From contig JALNYO010000044.1 of the NCBI GenBank assembly GCA_023229765.1, positions 1 to 27,581 of the forward strand: a stretch of DNA of 27,581 nucleotides, written 5' to 3'. Positions within the stretch are counted from its first letter, which is position 1; each line of letters opens with the position of its first letter. Shown here in pieces: positions 16,677 through 23,795 of this stretch. The notes below the pieces were generated by a model. The model ran no database searches, was not told the origin of the DNA, and saw only the letters and a program-made list of their open reading frames with translations. This DNA is from Syntrophales bacterium. Its GTDB lineage: Bacteria > Desulfobacterota > Syntrophia > Syntrophales > UBA5619. The position numbers and the translations under genes are program-made.

Positions 16677-17366
16677 TCATAATCGCCTATAAACTATTAA
16701 TTTTTTGAGTGAATGATTTTTTTCTGATTCGGCTGCGGCCTCACCTGAAAAAGTCATTCCCGCGGACTGGGCGGCGACCTTGGCTGCCTTATCTTCGCCA
16801 TGCCCTGCAGGACCTTTCATTGCGATAAGCTGACCACCTCGTTTCAGAAAAGAAGATGCAAAAATAATCAGTTGGGGGAGTTTAAAGGCCGCCCTGGAGA
16901 TAACCGTATCAAATTTTGCCATCCACTCCTTCCCAGCCGCCAAGTCTTCGATACGCCCTCGAATTACCGTTACTTCTGTTAGCTTCAGGATGCGTACTAT
17001 ATGTGAGAGAAACGATGTTTTTTTTCTTGAAGCATCGACAAGAAAAACATTCAGGTTCGGCGCCAGGATCTTCAGTGGAATCCCTGGGAAGCCGCCGCCG
17101 CTTCCCAAATCCAGGAGAAATCCGGTTTCTTTCTTCAACAGAGGAAGCGGGGTCAAGGAATCGACAAAATGGCGTTCTATTATCTCGCCTGCGGAATGTT
17201 CGGAGATAAGATTTATCTGCCGGTTCCAAAATATCAATTCTTGATAGTATTGCACAAAAAGGGATAGTTGATTCTGATCAACATCAACACCTATTTTTGC
17301 TGCCCTTTTTTGCAGTTCGGAGGACACTTCCAATATAGGTAAACTTTTATTAATATCATGAGCCAA
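16677..17366 (-). CDS. rsmG: 16S rRNA m7G527 methyltransferase RsmG (GidB)
   Basis: RsmG methylates N7 of G527 in 16S rRNA, using S-adenosylmethionine. FWNRQINLIS and the SAM-binding LLDLGSGGGFPGIPLKI are diagnostic, and VISRAAFKLPQL follows. The N-terminus has no ATG. In-frame candidates are TTG 17372, TTG 17366, TTG 17333 and GTG 17327, before family homology begins around ELQKRAAKIG. I chose TTG 17366 because GGGGAG lies 8 bases upstream, the only good Shine-Dalgarno spacing. Both start and ribosome binding site fall inside the left arm of an inverted-repeat element. mnmG, the usual partner, is not present upstream. Confidence 0.93.
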   Translation of the reverse strand: MAHDINKSLPILEVSSELQKRAAKIGVDVDQNQLSLFVQYYQELIFWNRQINLISEHSAGEIIERHFVDSLTPLPLLKKETGFLLDLGSGGGFPGIPLKILAPNLNVFLVDASRKKTSFLSHIVRILKLTEVTVIRGRIEDLAAGKEWMAKFDTVISRAAFKLPQLIIFASSFLKRGGQLIAMKGPAGHGEDKAAKVAAQSAGMTFSGEAAAESEKNHSLKKLIVYRRL

Positions 17367-17529
17367 TTGCAAAACTCCCCATTCTTGTCATTCCCGCAAC
17401 GATTCTGAGCGGAAATCTGGTTCTAACTGCTTGAAAAACCATATTATGAACATTAAGCTTCGCTTTCCCGATAGAGACATTATGAACATTAAGCTTCGCT
17501 TTCGGGAATGACAAATGGTTTTGCAATTG
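17364..17529. repeat. Inverted-repeat element overlapping the rsmG start
   Basis: The left arm (17364-17396) and right arm (17503-17529) are reverse complements apart from a 2-base and a 4-base gap; the shared blocks are CGGGAATGACAA, ATGG and TTTTGCAATTG. The loop of about 106 bases starts with a degraded TTCCCG...GCGG REP-like piece and holds two copies of a 25-base word. In the rsmG transcript the arms would pair, with the GGAG of the ribosome binding site partly bulged. A TATAAT word on the minus strand (17566-17571) lies just upstream and may be a -10 box, but no good -35 box goes with it. Confidence 0.7.
17443..17503. repeat. Two identical 25-base direct repeats
   Basis: The same 25 bases occur at 17443-17467 and 17479-17503, with a 36-base period; the core is AAGCTTCGCTTTC preceded by ATGAACATT. 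A third, imperfect copy (22 of 25) lies 4.8 kb away inside the transposase remnant at 22276-22300. Confidence 0.85.
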
Positions 17530-17637
17530 CCTCTCATGTATATATTTATTCATAAAACGCGTGCAATTATAATGATTTGTGTAGAGAGAAGGCTTTCGTT
17601 AAGGTATTTTTCCGCGGTCAGCGTGCGAGGACAAGGT

Positions 17638-18432
17638 TTATAATGAATCTTTGATGATCCCCGAGACGATATTCTGATCGATTAGCTCTACTTTTAAGCC
17701 AAAACCGATTAACAGGGCCAAATCACAGATATTGTTTATTTTACGAGGAACGCCTCCAGAGTACGCGCATATGGTTTCGAACGCTTCATCTGAAAAGATA
17801 TTTTTTTTAAGTCCCGCTTTTTCCAGACGAAAAAGTATATACTTTGTCGTATCGCTCCGGCTCAAGGGGTTGAGATGATAGCGGATGGCGACGCGCTGAT
17901 CGAGTTGTTTATTGCTCACTATCATATCACGCAACTCTGGCTGCCCCAGGAAGAGCAAATTTAATAAATAGCGGTCGTTCATCTGAAAATTCAAGAGCAT
18001 GCGAATCTCTTCAAAGGTATCTTTGTATATTGTCTGAGCCTCGTCAATTATGAGCAGGGAAATCGTGCTTTTGTTGGAATTTTCCATCAGTTTGTTGTTC
18101 AGGGTTTTGAGCATTTCCGTTTTGGTTGTGGCTTGTGAGCTAAGACCGAGTTGGTAAAGTGTTTCACTAAGGAAATCTAATGGTTCCAAGGATGGGTTGG
18201 CAATCAGACCGATATCAATATTCTCATGTTGCATCTGCTTTATTAAAACACGACTTAGCAATGTTTTGCCACAGCCGATTTCACCAGTCAGCAGCAAAGC
18301 GCCCTTGTTGCGTCTAATTCCATAGGTGATCCTCGAGAGCGCTTCTTCGTGTTCTGACGAAAAGAAAAAAAATTCCGGGTCAGGCGTATTTTCAAAAGGA
18401 TATTTTTGTAAACCCCAATATTCTAAATACAC
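17638..18432 (-). CDS. ExeA-type AAA ATPase
   Basis: The 264-residue protein resembles the cytoplasmic ATPase domain of ExeA/GspA and related AAA_22 proteins. It starts with YLEYWGLQKYPFENTPDP, the hallmark opening of this family, then Walker A TGEIGCGKT (49-57), Walker B SLLIIDEAQ (about 125-132) and the C-terminal GGVPRKINNICDLALL. The peptidoglycan-binding and membrane parts of full ExeA are absent, so only the ATPase module is present. The start is GTG 18432, with AGGGTGAG just upstream. It lies 60 bases after the PAS-like gene and they probably form one operon. No type II secretion genes are in the window, so a secretion role cannot be assumed. Confidence 0.88.
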   Translation of the reverse strand: MYLEYWGLQKYPFENTPDPEFFFFSSEHEEALSRITYGIRRNKGALLLTGEIGCGKTLLSRVLIKQMQHENIDIGLIANPSLEPLDFLSETLYQLGLSSQATTKTEMLKTLNNKLMENSNKSTISLLIIDEAQTIYKDTFEEIRMLLNFQMNDRYLLNLLFLGQPELRDMIVSNKQLDQRVAIRYHLNPLSRSDTTKYILFRLEKAGLKKNIFSDEAFETICAYSGGVPRKINNICDLALLIGFGLKVELIDQNIVSGIIKDSL

Positions 18433-18492
18433 TTTCTCACCCTTTTTCTATGTCATGGACGGATATTGTAAATCAGAACAGACACTAAATTT

Positions 18493-18966
18493 CTATTCTA
18501 CCATGTCGGGATATAAGACCAGAAAAAATAAATCTTTTTCCTCTATAACGATGCTGGTAATCTTAATGGTGAACATATTACCGCGCTGTAATTCATTGGT
18601 ACAAACCGCCCTAATACTATAAGGAAAAGAAGGCTTTACCAAGGCAACAACATCCTGAATTGAGCGCCCATCTGTTATTTTTAGAAAATCATTCATATTA
18701 ATAGTTTGAAGGTCGTCAAGCAGGGTTTTTACCAATTGGGCGGCGGCTGCCGTCCAGCCGGTGATACGTCCCTCCCCGGTAATGAAAAAAATTATGCTCT
18801 CCGTGTATTTACGTTCTTCCAGGCCCTCCGTTCGGTGCTTCATCCAGAGGTAGGCCGCCTGCAAGGCTTGATTTGCTTCTTTACACTCTTGGCTGGTTAT
18901 ATTGTTGTTATGGTTTTCCAAGGATTTTCTAATCTCATCTTCCCGCGGGTGTTCTTGTACAGACAT
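18493..18966 (-). CDS. PAS-like small signalling protein, unassigned
   Basis: This 157-residue protein has a charged, helical N-terminal half (about 1-50, likely coiled coil). A single PAS-like domain follows: SIIFFITGEGRITGWTAAAAQLV matches the usual opening of a PAS sensor, and a beta-rich end (FTIKITSIVIEEKDLFFLVLYP) closes the fold. There is no kinase, output domain or membrane segment. It may be a sensory partner for the ExeA-like ATPase downstream, 60 bases away. The PAS call is from pattern only. No strong ribosome binding site is visible at ATG 18966. Confidence 0.6.
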   Translation of the reverse strand: MSVQEHPREDEIRKSLENHNNNITSQECKEANQALQAAYLWMKHRTEGLEERKYTESIIFFITGEGRITGWTAAAAQLVKTLLDDLQTINMNDFLKITDGRSIQDVVALVKPSFPYSIRAVCTNELQRGNMFTIKITSIVIEEKDLFFLVLYPDMVE

Positions 18967-19009
18967 TTTTTTGCACCATAAAGATGATTTTTATAATATA
19001 TGCATTATG

Positions 19010-19039
19010 TTATTACACTAAACAAACGTCGGCAGTCAA
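19010..19039 (-). promoter_or_regulatory. Predicted promoter for the PAS/ExeA-like pair
   Basis: Read on the minus strand, TTGACT (19039-19034) and TAATAA (19015-19010) are 18 bases apart, about 45 bases before the PAS-like start codon. TGTAAT two bases earlier is an alternative -10 box with a 16-base spacer. It diverges from the promoter of the oxidoreductase operon. Confidence 0.4.
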
Positions 19040-19047
19040 GAATATTT

Positions 19048-19077
19048 TAAAGCTCTGATAAAGCTCTGAAAGAGCTT
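19048..19077. promoter_or_regulatory. Operator-like repeats between divergent promoters
   Basis: TAAAGCTCTGA occurs twice, head to tail (19048-19058 and 19059-19069), with an 11-base period of about one helical turn. The second copy also forms a perfect palindrome, AAGCTCT-GAA-AGAGCTT (19061-19077), that overlaps the first two bases of the -35 box of the oxidoreductase promoter. This is a plausible binding site for a regulator; none is identified. Confidence 0.5.
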
Positions 19078-19104
19078 GACATCCATGAACGGTTTCTATA
19101 AAAA
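19076..19104 (+). promoter_or_regulatory. Predicted promoter of the AOR operon
   Basis: A perfect TTGACA lies at 19076-19081. The -10 box is either TATAAA (19097-19102, 15-base spacer) or TAAAAA (19099-19104, 17-base spacer). The first gene starts about 55 bases further on, with AAGGAGTG before its ATG. Confidence 0.5.
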
Positions 19105-19158
19105 GGACAAAGATATCTATATGGGACCTACATTGACTACAGTTATAAGGAGTGTAAA

Positions 19159-19440
19159 ATGGCCATAGAGAACGAGAAAGTTTCCGCATCGGAATCGCTT
19201 CGCAAGACGAGAACATACGGCAAGGTCAGATGCATGAACCCAAGCTGCATGGGACGGCTGGAGCCTTCCCCTGGAAGCATGCAGATTACCTGCCCGGTCT
19301 GTGGGATGTCATATCGACTTTTCTGGGTGACACCGGAGCTGCCGAGAATCCGCGGTCCGGTCTGGGAGGTTAACCGCAAGTTAGCGGAAGATGTAATGGC
19401 GAAAAAAAAATTAGAAGCGTCTAAAGACGGTTCCATATAG
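19159..19440 (+). CDS. Small zinc-ribbon-like protein, AOR operon
   Basis: The 93-residue protein has no recognised family name. It carries two cysteine pairs, C25-x4-C30 and C45-x2-C48, spaced as in a zinc ribbon; the rest is charged and probably helical, with a lysine-rich C-terminus. ATG 19159 has a good AAGGAGTG site, and the next gene (the AOR-family oxidoreductase) starts 17 bases after its stop, so the two are cotranscribed. It could be an assembly factor, an electron-transfer adaptor or a regulator of the enzyme; nothing in the sequence decides this. Confidence 0.75.
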   Translation: MAIENEKVSASESLRKTRTYGKVRCMNPSCMGRLEPSPGSMQITCPVCGMSYRLFWVTPELPRIRGPVWEVNRKLAEDVMAKKKLEASKDGSI

Positions 19441-19457
19441 AAGAGGAGGAACGCAAA

Positions 19458-21398
19458 ATGGCATTGGACCGGAAAATTGCATACATTGATCTCTCTACCG
19501 GTAAATCAGAGATCAAGCCCATTCCCTTGGAAGTAAGAAAGAAATTTATAGGCGGCCGGGGTTTAGACGCCTATCTGCTTTTCAATAACGCACCGAAAGG
19601 CTGTGACCCGCTTGGTCCGGAAAACACTTTAATTATCAGCGGTGGATTACTTACAGCCACCTGCGCCTCCGCTACATCGCGAACGCACATCATGGCCAAA
19701 TCCCCGCTTACCGGTCTTTTGGGGAGTACGAATATGGGGGGGTTTTTCTCCGCGGAAATGGCTTGGGCGGGTTTCCACCATCTGGTCATTACCGGCAAGG
19801 CGGAAAAACCTGTTTATCTGTGGATCCACAACGGTCAGATTGAAATCCGCGACGCCTCGAAATTATGGGGCAAATCATCCACGGAGACTCAATGGGCCAT
19901 CCGCGAGGAATTGGGGGATCAGGAGATAAAAAGCGCCGTCATCGGTCAGGCCGGAGAAAATCTTGTAACGTATGCCAATGTGATGACCGGAATTAAGAAT
20001 GCCGGCGGTCGCACCGGCATGGGCTGTGTGATGGGATCGAAAAACCTCAAGGCTGTTGCCGTCCGCGGCACAATGGATATCAAAATCGCCCACCCGCTGG
20101 AGGCGCTGGAATTCAACAAAAAATTCATCGAGCAGATCACCACCGCCAAGGTTAATAAAACCCAGGGCACATTGGGAACGCCTTTTATCTGGGGGGCCAC
20201 CAATAGCTGGGGAGGTATTCGAACCAGGAACTTCCAGTTTAATCAGATGGAGAATGCTGACGAAATTGAACCGGAATCACTGGACGATATCGCGACCGAA
20301 ACCATGGGGCCGTATCACATGACGGGGTGTTTCGGCTGCCAGGTGCATTGCCGCGCCCAGTACAGAATACCATCCGGCCCTTATGCCGGGATATACGACG
20401 AGGGGCCCGAATATACGTCCGTCGGCGCTTTCGGCAGTGAGCCGGATTGCAACAGGGCCGAGACGGTTCTGACCGCCAACTATCTGGCGAATCAGTACGG
20501 CGTGGATAATCTGGAAATCGGCAGCATCATCTCCTGGGCGATGGAACTCTACGAATTGGGAATCATCACCAGCAAGGAAACCGATGGCATTGATCTTCGC
20601 TTCAGCAATGCGGACGCTTTAATAGAGATGATCCACCGAATTTGCACCCGCAAAGGCTGGTTGGGCAATGTTCTGGCCGACGGGGGAATCCCGGCATCCG
20701 AAAAAATAGGCAAGCATTCTTTCGATTATCTGATCCAGGTCAAGGGGATGAACAACCTCCATTCCGATGAACGAGCCACACCCGGTCTCGCTTTGAATAT
20801 AGCAACCTCGTCCCGCGGTTCCGACCATTTGCGGAGTCGGCCTGCCATCGACCTGTATCATCTTCCGGAGAGCGTGCTGCGCAAGATTTACAGCAGCCCG
20901 GTCCCCTACGAAGGCCCCCTCTCCTCCGATTCAATGGAGTATATTGGGAAACCCTGGCAGGTTTTCTGGCAGGAAAACTGCTACATGGCGGTTGATTCTA
21001 TCGGAATCTGCAAATATCACACTACGTTTTTAGGGGCGACGTTGCCGAACTTTGAGGATTGGCCCCAGGCGATTTACCTCAACACAGGTCTTGAGATGAC
21101 CCCTAAGGATATTTGGGACGCTGCCGAGCGCGGCAACAATATGGAGAGGCTTTTCAATCTGCGGGAGGGTCTGACGCGCTACGATCTGGTCAAGGGCGAT
21201 ATGCTCAATCATCGTTATTTTGATGAGCCTTGTCTAAGGGGAGCGCCAGATGTTATCGGCGTCATGATCGATCGGAAGAAGTTCGACATTATGGTTGATG
21301 AATTCTATGGACATCACGGCTGGGACAAAGAAGGCGCCCCGACGAAAGCAACTTTAAAACGCCTGGGTCTGGATCAAGAGCCAACCCATTTGCTTTAG
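19458..21398 (+). CDS. Aldehyde ferredoxin oxidoreductase family protein
   Basis: The 646-residue protein belongs to the AOR family of tungsten (or molybdenum) bis-pyranopterin enzymes, which oxidise aldehydes or reduce acids and, in the BamB branch, act on aromatic CoA thioesters. It opens with IGGRGLDAYLLF and shows PLTGLLGSTNMGGFF in the pterin-binding domain. The [4Fe-4S] ligands are C291, C294 and C298 in TGCFGCQVHC, plus C518 in DSIGICK. Length is normal. GAGGAGG precedes ATG 19458. The 16-cysteine ferredoxin directly downstream is the probable electron partner, as in AOR-ferredoxin, YdhV-YdhY and BamB-BamC pairs. The substrate is not determinable here. There is no signal peptide, so it acts in the cytoplasm. 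Confidence 0.93.
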   Translation: MALDRKIAYIDLSTGKSEIKPIPLEVRKKFIGGRGLDAYLLFNNAPKGCDPLGPENTLIISGGLLTATCASATSRTHIMAKSPLTGLLGSTNMGGFFSAEMAWAGFHHLVITGKAEKPVYLWIHNGQIEIRDASKLWGKSSTETQWAIREELGDQEIKSAVIGQAGENLVTYANVMTGIKNAGGRTGMGCVMGSKNLKAVAVRGTMDIKIAHPLEALEFNKKFIEQITTAKVNKTQGTLGTPFIWGATNSWGGIRTRNFQFNQMENADEIEPESLDDIATETMGPYHMTGCFGCQVHCRAQYRIPSGPYAGIYDEGPEYTSVGAFGSEPDCNRAETVLTANYLANQYGVDNLEIGSIISWAMELYELGIITSKETDGIDLRFSNADALIEMIHRICTRKGWLGNVLADGGIPASEKIGKHSFDYLIQVKGMNNLHSDERATPGLALNIATSSRGSDHLRSRPAIDLYHLPESVLRKIYSSPVPYEGPLSSDSMEYIGKPWQVFWQENCYMAVDSIGICKYHTTFLGATLPNFEDWPQAIYLNTGLEMTPKDIWDAAERGNNMERLFNLREGLTRYDLVKGDMLNHRYFDEPCLRGAPDVIGVMIDRKKFDIMVDEFYGHHGWDKEGAPTKATLKRLGLDQEPTHLL

Positions 21399-21419
21399 AT
21401 AAAAACAGAGGAGAGAATA

Positions 21420-21917
21420 ATGGAGAAAATTCTGACGGTTAATTACGAAAAATGCACCGGCTGTCGCCTCTGCGAACTCGTTTGTTCTGTTAAGCATGAA
21501 GGGGTGTCAAACCCGTCAAAAAGCAGAATCCAAGTGGTGAAATGGGAGGATGAAGGCCGATATGTTCCGATGATCTGCCAGCAGTGCGAGGATGCGCCCT
21601 GTCAGAGCGTCTGTCCGGTAGGCGCCATTTCCCGAGACAAGGAATTCGGTTTTATGAAGGTCAATTACGATGTCTGTATCGGCTGTCGTTCGTGTGTCAG
21701 CATCTGTCCCTTCGGCGCGATGAATTATAATACGATGGCGCGCAAGGTCTTTAAATGCGATTTATGTGACGGCGATCCTCAATGTGCTCGTTTTTGCGAA
21801 GTAAAAGCGATTGAGTTTGTCACGGCGGACAAGGTCAGTTCGCTTAAGAAAAGAGAGGGCGCCGCGCGCCAGTCTGCGGCGGGGAAACAAGCTCTGGTAA
21901 TAGAAGAACGTACCTGA
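21420..21917 (+). CDS. Four-cluster 4Fe-4S ferredoxin, AOR partner
   Basis: The 165-residue protein has 16 cysteines in four sets: C12/15/18/22, C53/56/61/65, C86/89/92/96 and C113/116/122/126. This is the arrangement of DMSO-reductase B/HycB-like electron-transfer subunits with four [4Fe-4S] clusters. It starts 22 bases after the AOR-family gene, with AGAGGAG upstream, and is followed by a strong terminator, so it ends this operon. It probably passes electrons between the AOR-type enzyme and a soluble or membrane carrier. There is no signal peptide. BamC and YdhY are relatives of similar size. Confidence 0.93.
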   Translation: MEKILTVNYEKCTGCRLCELVCSVKHEGVSNPSKSRIQVVKWEDEGRYVPMICQQCEDAPCQSVCPVGAISRDKEFGFMKVNYDVCIGCRSCVSICPFGAMNYNTMARKVFKCDLCDGDPQCARFCEVKAIEFVTADKVSSLKKREGAARQSAAGKQALVIEERT

Positions 21918-21948
21918 ACGGAGGTTCACGAAAAGAAACTAACGGGCG

Positions 21949-21996
21949 CCCATCTTGGGATGACGGTAAAAATCGTCATCCCAGGATGGGTTTTTT
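21949..21996 (+). terminator. Rho-independent terminator of the AOR operon
   Basis: CCCATCTTGGGATGACG (21949-21965) pairs with 21974-21990 over 17 positions, with one G-U pair and an 8-base loop, and six T residues follow. It separates the oxidoreductase operon from the downstream cytochrome operon. Confidence 0.93.
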
Positions 21997-22054
21997 GTTT
22001 TACCGTCCCGTTATCTAAAGTCTTCCTCCGCAGTTTCCGGAACGTCCTTTAAAC

Positions 22055-22352
22055 TTGTGTAGTCACTGTGGTGGTCTGATGGTGGTTTTGGACATGGATA
22101 CAGGAGCGGTTATTTTCGTTGGCTACGGCAAGGGGGGTAACGCTCTTGCTCCCTTCTGGAAAAAGCTCAAACGGTCCCGGGCAAAAAGTAAAGGCTGTCG
22201 CTATGGATATGTCGCCGGCCTACATCAGCGCCGTTCTTGAGCATCTTCGCCAAGGCGACTATGGTGTTTGACCATTTTATGAAGATCAAGCTTCGCTTTC
22301 ATGTTATCAAGCTCTTCAATGACAAACTGTCCGTTCTCCGAAGTCAACAAAC
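22055..22352 (+). pseudogene. ISL3-family transposase remnant
   Basis: Reading across frames gives CSHCGG, then VVLDMDTGAVIFVGYGKGG, APFWKKLKR, VAMDMSPAYISAVLEHLRQ, VFDHF and HVIKLFNDKLSVLR. This order matches the zinc-finger end and the DDE catalytic core of ISL3-family transposases. The 5' part of the gene and the C-terminal half are missing. At least two frameshifts are needed (near 22190 and 22255), and 21 bases are inserted in frame between VFDHF and HVIKLFN. No terminal inverted repeats were recognised. The region from the terminator to 22054 and from 22353 to 22460 holds no other gene. Confidence 0.75.
22276..22300 (+). repeat. Third copy of the 25-base repeat, inside the ISL3 remnant
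   Basis: This stretch matches the 25-base word near rsmG at 22 of 25 positions, with AAGCTTCGCTTTC identical. It coincides with a 21-base in-frame insertion in the transposase remnant. It could also be a diverged local duplication, since the next bases (ATG, then ATCAAGCT) are similar. Confidence 0.6.
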
Positions 22353-22460
22353 AGGAGGCTGAGATTCTTTTGGCTGGCAGGATATTTGCAAGCAAAAAGA
22401 TTAAACTGAGAATGGTGTTGTCCTGGAATGAAAATTAACCGTGGAAGAGAGGAACGTATT

Positions 22461-23795
22461 ATGAGCATGACCCGCCGGATTTGTATCTTGTCAAGTTTGA
22501 TTGGTTGGTTGATTCTTTTTCTTTTTGCCAAGGGCAGCGTCTGGGCGCAGGCCCCCGCGAAGACATCCTGTGTTACAGCGAGTTGCCACGCAAAGATGGG
22601 GAAGGACAAGTTTGTTCATGGCCCCGCGGCCGTCAACGACTGCCTGGTATGTCACAAAGAAACGGAGAAACACAAATTTCTTCCCATCAAGAATGTCGGA
22701 GCGCTCTGTTACAGTTGCCACGATCCGGTTGACACAAAGAAGGCCGTGCACAAACCGGTGAAAGACGGCAATTGCACCTTGTGTCACAGCCCTCACCAGG
22801 CGCCGAACAAGTTCATGCTCCGGAGCGCGGGAGTCGATCTTTGTTTTACCTGTCATTCCCGGAAGCTCGTTGCCGGAAAATTTCTCCACGGGCCGGTGGC
22901 CGTCGGCGACTGCACGGCCTGCCACAGTGTTCATCAATCCGATTTCCCCAGGCTGCTGCAGGCGCAGATGAGCGATGTCTGCTATTCCTGCCATGTGGAC
23001 AAGAAGGAGGATTTCGGGAAAAAGAAGGTTGTCCATAAGCCGGTTAAAGAGAGTTGCGTGGCTTGCCATACGGTGCATTCTTCGGATCATAGCCCCCAGT
23101 TGAAAAACGACGCAGCTTCGGCGCTTTGTTTTGATTGCCATAAGGGAATGAAGGAGTCGATTGCCAAGCGCAAGGTTCCCCATAAGGCCCTCGGTTTGCA
23201 AAAAGGCTGTCTGGCGTGTCACAATGCGCACGCCACCAACTTCCCCAGGTTGCTCGGCGATGAACCGATGAACGCCTGTTTTAAGTGTCACGATAAAACA
23301 TACGGGAGCGGAAAGAAGGCCGTGGCCAACATCAAACAGATTGTCGAAGAGGGAAAATTCAAGCATGGTCCCATCTTGGAAAAGGACTGCTCCTCCTGCC
23401 ACGACACGCACGGTTCCGATTATTTCAGAATACTGAGAAGCAATTTCCCGCCGCTGTTTTATGCCCCTTTCAACGTGGCGAATTACGAGCTCTGCTTTAC
23501 ATGCCATCAGAAGACATTGGTGCAGGACAGCAAGACGACGACCCTCACCGGCTTTCGCAATGGCGACAGAAATCTGCATTTCGTCCATGTCAACAAGGCG
23601 GATAAGGGAAGAACCTGTCGCGCTTGCCATGAAGGGCATGCCAACAACAACCCTCACCATGTCCGCGACGCGGTCCCGTTTGGCGGATGGAAGATCCCGA
23701 TTAACTTTAAAAAGATGCCGGATGGCGGCACCTGCCTGCCGGGATGCCATGCCGAATACCCCTATAACCGTGTGAAGCCGGTGAAGTACCGATGA
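22461..23795 (+). CDS. Periplasmic multihaem cytochrome c (13 CXXCH plus 2 variants)
   Basis: The 444-residue protein begins with an export signal (hydrophobic run at about 9-24, likely cleavage after VWAQA). It has 13 CXXCH motifs, together with one CX4CH near the N-terminus (CVTASCH) and one CX3CH near the C-terminus (CLPGCH), so up to 15 c-type haems. The spacing, with alternating K-H-x-P/G-P-V segments, fits the doubled-CXXCH class of multihaem cytochromes. I chose ATG 22461, which has AGAGGA upstream, over ATG 22428, because the shorter form has a normal signal peptide. It is the first gene of a five-gene operon and its stop overlaps the next start (ATGA). It is probably an electron carrier in the periplasm or at the outer membrane. 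Confidence 0.93.
   Translation: MSMTRRICILSSLIGWLILFLFAKGSVWAQAPAKTSCVTASCHAKMGKDKFVHGPAAVNDCLVCHKETEKHKFLPIKNVGALCYSCHDPVDTKKAVHKPVKDGNCTLCHSPHQAPNKFMLRSAGVDLCFTCHSRKLVAGKFLHGPVAVGDCTACHSVHQSDFPRLLQAQMSDVCYSCHVDKKEDFGKKKVVHKPVKESCVACHTVHSSDHSPQLKNDAASALCFDCHKGMKESIAKRKVPHKALGLQKGCLACHNAHATNFPRLLGDEPMNACFKCHDKTYGSGKKAVANIKQIVEEGKFKHGPILEKDCSSCHDTHGSDYFRILRSNFPPLFYAPFNVANYELCFTCHQKTLVQDSKTTTLTGFRNGDRNLHFVHVNKADKGRTCRACHEGHANNNPHHVRDAVPFGGWKIPINFKKMPDGGTCLPGCHAEYPYNRVKPVKYR

Noticed and set aside
17443..17503. Start of a CRISPR array
   Set aside because: Only two repeat copies with an 11-base gap, no further units and no cas genes.
17356..17553. 65-codon minus-strand frame through the rsmG leader
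   Set aside because: It translates the inverted-repeat element and its 25-base repeats, overlapping the rsmG start in another frame. It is not protein-like.
18162..18177. Additional parS site (TGTTTCAC half) in the ExeA-like gene
   Set aside because: Only one half of the palindrome matches; the other half is unrelated. The same holds for the half site near 25998.
19458..21917. Calling the AOR and ferredoxin pair BamB and BamC (class II benzoyl-CoA reductase)
   Set aside because: Size and pairing fit, but no other bam genes are present, and AOR-family substrate groups cannot be separated by eye. The general family name is safer.
22491..23750. 419-codon open frame on the minus strand, opposite the first cytochrome
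   Set aside because: It has no ribosome binding site and no recognisable domain. It is a by-product of the cytochrome's repeated Cys-His-Lys codons, whose reverse complements lack stops.
22428..23795. Longer start (ATG 22428) for the first cytochrome
   Set aside because: It would add 11 charged residues before the signal peptide and lacks a good ribosome binding site, while ATG 22461 has AGAGGA at proper distance.
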